Shown: one piece after another, positions 59,443 through 64,000 of the stretch
How positions within the stretch are numbered: the stretch's first letter is position 1
Layout: each line of letters starts with the position of its first letter
Source of the DNA: Halichondria panicea
Lineage: Eukaryota > Porifera > Demospongiae > Suberitida > Halichondriidae
Reading direction: 5' to 3'
Assembly: GCF_963675165.1 (NCBI RefSeq)
Contig: NC_087388.1
Coordinates: 4,407,047 to 4,471,046 of the forward strand
Length of the DNA stretch: 64,000 bases
Program-made: the position numbers and the translations under genes
The notes under the pieces: generated by a model
What the model saw: the letters and a program-made list of their open reading frames with translations, nothing else
What the model was told of the DNA's origin: nothing
Databases searched by the model: none

Positions 59443-62400
59443 TCAAAAACCGTTTAGAAGTTCCTTGATGTCAAATATCTGAAGTCTATGGTTTTGTTCA
59501 TCGGCTACCACCAATCGTCCCTGAGAGTCCACACAAAGGTGACGAGGATATAGAAACATCCCTGGCTCAGATCCCTTTGTACCAAAGCAACGCACAAACT
59601 TGCCACTCAAAGTGAACACTGAGATTCGATGATTCCCGCTATCAGCCACAAAAATATTACTGTCCAAATCAGCAGCAACACTGTACGGCTGTAGAAGCTC
59701 CCCCGGGTTGGTGCCCTTCGTGCCTAAACGGGTTACATAGCGACCACTGCTACTGTACACCCACACACAGTGATTTCCCAGATCTGAGATGATCAGATTC
59801 CCTCTATGGTCATGAGTGATGTCTGCATGGGATAAAATTATGGTATTATGGCAATCATCTCACTGCACATTCCGTGTGTAGTTAAGTTGTGTATGCATGC
59901 AAGGCCACGTAATTAGACACCAATGCGTGTCTGTAAGTCATGCATGGGTGGCCTTGCCAAGCATAATTATTGTAGATAGTGTTTGTTTATAGTGGTTACA
60001 TACAAACAAACTTTAGCATCGGAATCTACAGTAGCTATACAATTATACTGAGCCAAATTACCTGAGGGGCTATCAGGCTGATGTATTTCCATGATGTCCA
60101 ACTTCCCTTGGTACTTGCCAGACACCGATTCGAACACATGAATGCAACTCTTCTGAGAATCTGACACGAGCACATTGCCATTGGGAAGGACTGTAAGACC
60201 AGTGGGATCGCCCAGTTGACCACGCCCTTTCAGTTTCGTCAAGTATTTACCTGTGAAATGAACATATTGATTATATAAAGATAGTGTGATGCACATCAAC
60301 AGTGACAATGCAGTAATTATACGTAGCCAAGCCGAATACAACTTTTGATGTATTGATGCTAAACTGCCTTGCAATAATTATACCTAGCCTGTTTGTTTAA
60401 GACTAGCACAAACACACACACATTCATTTGGGAGATCAAGCTTAGAAGTGGGAGAACATTCCAAGCTCCACAAACACGTCCTATATCTACACAGCCATAA
60501 TGGAGTTTTTGTAGCACCATTCCGGACATTCAAAAACTCGTACCACACATGCAACTATAATTATAGTAGATATTAATAATTATACCTGAGGAGGAATACT
60601 TTTGAATCTTGTTTGAAGTGCCCCTGATAATGAGATACATAGTACCTTCTTCACTAGTAGCAACAGCTGTGGGCTCCACCATATTTCCTTCCCCCTTTGA
60701 TTCTATTACAACTGAATCAAGACATTTTCCGGTGGGAGTCAAAATTCGAAGTATACCATTTCTAGAGTCCGTGACAATCAAACAGTCTGGTTTCCCCACA
60801 CATACACCATTGGGAAATACACTTGCCAGTCGAGGAGACGAACCAAGCAGCTGTCTTGAAGTGATCTCCAAATACGGCGGAGCAAGACAGTCCGAATCAG
60901 ATATGTCTTCGTTTTCGTAGAACCCAGAAAACCGGTTACGAGAGTAATTGAACGAAGGTAGAGAGAATCTTCCGTGGGAATACTCAGGTGATTTTGAGCT
61001 TGCAGAGGAGAGACTGTCACATGATGTTTCAGATGGGATCATTGATCGAGTTCGTGGTCGGAATGCAGATGATAGGGGTGGTGGTACAGGATTGTAGAAT
61101 TCGTCATCTTGGGCTAATGGATTGAGAGGCCTTTCGTAGGGATTTTCACCAACGGTTTTGCACTGAGCTTCGAAGTAAGAATCGGCGTTGAAAGGAGATT
61201 TGAAAATTTGATTCCCTTTGATCTTAATGTTTGCGACCACTAATTCAAGCTGGCTCTTGCGATGCTCAACACGAGCTTTGATGCTTTCCTCTTCTACTAA
61301 GACTTTGACATCACTTTTCCGATTTTCTTCGATGTCTTGTACGTGATCCACACATTTCTGGAGCTCTTTAGTAGCTACTTGTATGCTCTGTTGATGCTTG
61401 ATAATCTCTTTCTCTTTTTTGCTCACATCACTCGAAATTTCTTCCAATAATGATGCTTCTCTCTCTTGGAGCAACTTGTGGATGTTTTGGAAGTAGCTTG
61501 TGACTGTATTCACTACTAGCTCAGCATCATTCTTAAGTTCAATAAGGTCGCTGCCGAGAGAATCATTAAATGCTTTTGAAACAGAGAGGGTGGCTTCAAC
61601 AGATACCAGAGAAGTTTTCATGGCTGAAATTCGTTCCGGTAGAGCTTCAGTGGCGTACTTAACCTCTTGGTGCATTCGATGCTTATCCAGCATACATTTT
61701 CCACAAACTAGCATTGCACATTCTTTGCAGTAATACTCCAATTGTTTGTCCTCATGGATTGTACAATTAAGACTGATATCCTCTTGCTCAACTGGCTTAG
61801 GAGTGCTGTCAGCTTTGGCTTGTTTGATGGAAACAGATCGAGAGAGGATGTCTTGCTTCTGTTTGCTTGAAAGGATCTCAACAAATCGTTTAAGTTTGAA
61901 GTTGATTGGAAGACCTATATGGAAATGTAATATGGAAAGTGAAGATGAGGTTGGATTATTAGATCAGTGTGACCACAAAGTCTTCTAGCAATCACAACTG
62001 CTCCGATAGACATACATACTGCAATGTGTTGCTTTCATATTCCTTATACTGTAAACAAACTATAACAGTATTTCAATAGTGTTTGATACACATTGAAGTA
62101 CAAGTTAAGCAGGTGAAGTTAAGCAACTTTGAATAGAGGAATAATAAATTGAATGTTTAGCTATCTACAACAAAACAATCGCACACAATTGACTAATTAT
62201 AAAGTATTTATGTTACCTTTTATCCCATCTTCTGGCAGAGGTGTATTGGCACGGCATTCTGGGCAGATTATGGAGGTTTTATCATTGGATGACTTGAGTA
62301 AACATTCGATGCAATTCTCGCAATAAGAGTGGAGACATTGGAGAGATTTCGGTGTATTGAATACACCAATGCACATGGGACATATTATTTCTTCTTTAGC

Positions 62401-62499
62401 GAGATCGACATTGCTTGGCCTACGGCTGTGAAGTGGTTTTTGTCTGCTAATCGGCTGTGAGCCATCACTGGAGCTGGAGTCATTTTCAGAGTCAGCCAT
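59443..62499 (-). CDS. TRIM-NHL protein (RING, B-box, coiled coil, NHL repeats)
   Basis: Four phase-consistent exons, 62499-62217, 61914-60586, 60250-60062 and 59822-59443, give 726 aa. The first exon has a Ser-rich N-terminus and a C3HC4 RING (CPMCIGVFNTPKSLQCLHSY CENC ... CPEC), the E2-binding module of E3 ubiquitin ligases. The long second exon has a B-box (CTIHEDKQLEYYCKECAMLV CGKCMLDKHRMH), a coiled coil of some 150 residues, a linker rich in Ser/Pro, and the first NHL blades. The last exons hold further NHL repeats (GDPTGLTVLPNGNVLVSDSQ, SVAADLDSNIFVADSGNHRI, HLCVDSQGRLVVADEQNHRL) that form a beta-propeller for RNA or protein binding. All zinc ligands are present. No filamin domain is seen between coil and NHL. 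AATAAA on this strand lies near 59405. Substrates unknown. Confidence 0.93.
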
Positions 62500-62868
62500 A
62501 GTGAGTCCTTGTTCAGGTAAAATCCAAAAATAAAGAAATAGATCTATATGACTAGATCTAGATACTTGACTACTATTTTCAGCTTTGATTATATCTACTA
62601 GTACTAATAACTAATAATCTAAACTCTATTCAGCATTATTGTAAACAGACTAGCTTAAAATTTGTTTCCCAAAACTTTAGGAACGCATCAGTGTATCAAG
62701 GCTGTAAGTTGATACTGCACTACTTGTACTGCTACCATTCCATGCATGCAAGTAGAATCCATAATGTTGTGCAATAACGATGTAAGCAATTACTGCGCAT
62801 GCGCTTATAAAAAGTTTCAATCATGGAAAAAATCAGAATAGCATAACGGACTGCATAAGCAGTTGAAA

Positions 62869-63242
62869 TCAGTCAAATTTATCAGCTATATCAAATATCT
62901 GAAGTCTGTGGTTTTGTTCATCAGCTACTACCAATCGTCCCTGAGAGTCCACACAAAGGTGACGAGGGTACAGGAACATCCCTGGCTCAGATCCCTTCTT
63001 GCCAAAGCAACACACGAACTTGCCTCCCGGTTTAAACATCGAGATTCGATGATTTCCGCTCTCAGAAACAAAAATATTTCCCTTCTTGTCAATGGCGACT
63101 CCGTACGGGTAATTTAGTTCTCCAGGAGCACTGCCATGTTTCCCAGTCTTTGAGACATATTGTCCACCGCAGGTGTAGATCCAGATACAGTGGTTGCCTC
63201 GGTCAGCAATGAAGACATTGCCTCTACTGTCTATAGCCATTC
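62869..63242 (-). CDS. Terminal NHL exon of a tandem TRIM-NHL paralogue (partial)
   Basis: Acceptor at 63243 (TGTGCAG), phase 1, like the last exon of the neighbouring TRIM-NHL gene. It encodes AIDSRGNVFIADRGNHCIWI, GVAIDKKGNIFVSESGNHRI and HLCVDSQGRLVVADEQNHRL, then DIADKFD and a stop. The last 40 residues are identical to the neighbour apart from the tail. Upstream exons are not in the remaining 760 bp and must lie beyond the window edge, unless the exon is an orphan duplicate. Start codons inside it are not meaningful. Confidence 0.85.
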
Positions 63243-63341
63243 CTGCACACAGGGAAGACACAATTGAAGCTGAATAACCTTCATACACGATAAAATGTAT
63301 TATTATTATGTACATCATGCTTTAGGGTATACCCACATACC

Positions 63342-63551
63342 TACCGTATAGCGTGTAATTTTCGTGGGGCAAAATATTCGTGGTTTTCGTGGTTGGAGGT
63401 CTGACCACGAATATTTTACCCACGAATGAAGCGACCTTGCCTACCTTTACCTGCAGTGCAAGCTGCAACCACGAAAATATTACCCACGAAATGTCTCAAT
63501 ATTGCTGATCCACGAATATTTTGTCCCCCGAAAATTACCCGCTATACGGTA
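63342..63551. repeat. TACCGTATAGC-type MITE
   Basis: TACCGTATAGCGTGTAATTTT CGTGG and CGAAAATTACCCGCTATACG GTA termini, interior ACCACGAATATTTTACCCAC GAA in mirrored copies. It lies upstream of the NHL exon, inside the paralogue's intron. The best-preserved member of the family here. Confidence 0.85.
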
Positions 63552-63867
63552 TATAGTCTAACTGTTTTGGGAGTGACTGTAATTAAGCCCAAGGGTATTC
63601 AAATGTCTGGGGGACAACATAACCAATTAATTAGCTATTGATCAGAATGCTACATGTTTACAAGGATGGCTGATGCTATAAGACAAATAAGACAACAGAA
63701 GCCATTGAAACTGACCTTTAAATGGTCGTACAGATTGCAATAGATGATTGTGATCTAGATCACATCTTACACGAGGATATTACTATAATTTTTGGCAGTA
63801 TCGGTCTAAGCAGATGTGACTTGCTCATTCATCTCTGTCATGCTAGAGGTCGGGAGTCACGTGGCTG

Positions 63868-64000
63868 CGATTAGGTTTTAAGGGAGTACTTCGCAATCCA
63901 CGAATTAAAAAACGTTACTAGAAGCGTATAGAAACTCTTATATATATTTGCACTTCATTTATCACTGAGCAGCTGTAGCACTCTACATGCACACTATCGT
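63868..64000 (-). repeat. Hairpin-ended element, cut by window edge
   Basis: AATCCACGAATTAAAAAACG, TATAGAAACTCTTATA and GAGCAGCTGTAGCACTCTAC follow the minus-strand order seen at 10541-10635. The terminal palindrome would lie beyond 64000. Confidence 0.6.

Noticed and set aside
60609..61988. Plus-strand frames opposite the TRIM-NHL gene
   Set aside because: Shadows of the strong minus-strand exon 2.

Overview
The window is eukaryotic and almost certainly from an early-branching animal, most likely a demosponge (inference; no species call can be proven from the sequence). Evidence: AT-rich DNA with spliced genes carrying many short GT-AG introns, metazoan-type domains (TRIM-NHL, Death, CARD, TRAF/MATH, SLC26-STAS), and very dense small inverted-repeat elements inside introns. 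I see no bacterial operons, rRNA, CRISPR or prophage. Gene models were chained by hand by matching donor/acceptor sites and codon phase.

Layout. 0.5-3.6 kb: minus-strand exons of a Death-fold gene, lying in a segmental duplication whose second copy is at 37.0-41.7 kb. 4.2-16.2 kb (+): a complete 10-exon, 547-codon secreted C1 cysteine protease of the counting-factor-associated type; its introns hold nested MITE-like elements and a broken antisense TRAF/MATH fragment. 16.2-22.8 kb: no gene recognised; repeats, including a 1.7 kb fold-back element with iterated 17-18 bp subterminal repeats. 23.1-25.9 kb (+): Death domain plus leucine-rich repeat protein with no NACHT. 27.0-29.6 kb (+): 5'-truncated, frameshifted non-LTR retrotransposon. 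29.9-34.1 kb (-): a multi-exon gene that I read as a ParB-like domain followed by a circularly permuted amino-methyltransferase-like domain, the most unusual gene here. 34.6-36.3 kb: a 168/169-bp tandem satellite. 37.3-41.6 kb: second Death-gene copy with a 1.2 kb palindromic MITE inserted. 42.2-55.5 kb (+): a complete 22-exon, 885-aa SLC26 anion transporter. 56.9-59.3 kb (+): a CARD-like, ankyrin, C-terminal membrane-anchor protein (489 aa). 59.4-62.5 kb (-): a complete TRIM-NHL protein (RING, B-box, coiled coil, NHL; 726 aa), with the last exon of a tandem paralogue at 62.9-63.2 kb.

How it fits together: four or five of the genes carry innate-immunity or apoptosis-type modules (two Death-fold genes or copies, Death-LRR, CARD-ankyrin, two TRIM-NHL, a TRAF/MATH relic), so the locus looks like a fast-evolving, repeat-rich neighbourhood of signalling-adaptor genes interspersed with housekeeping genes (protease, SLC26). 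Several elements have datable nested insertions or empty sites within the window.
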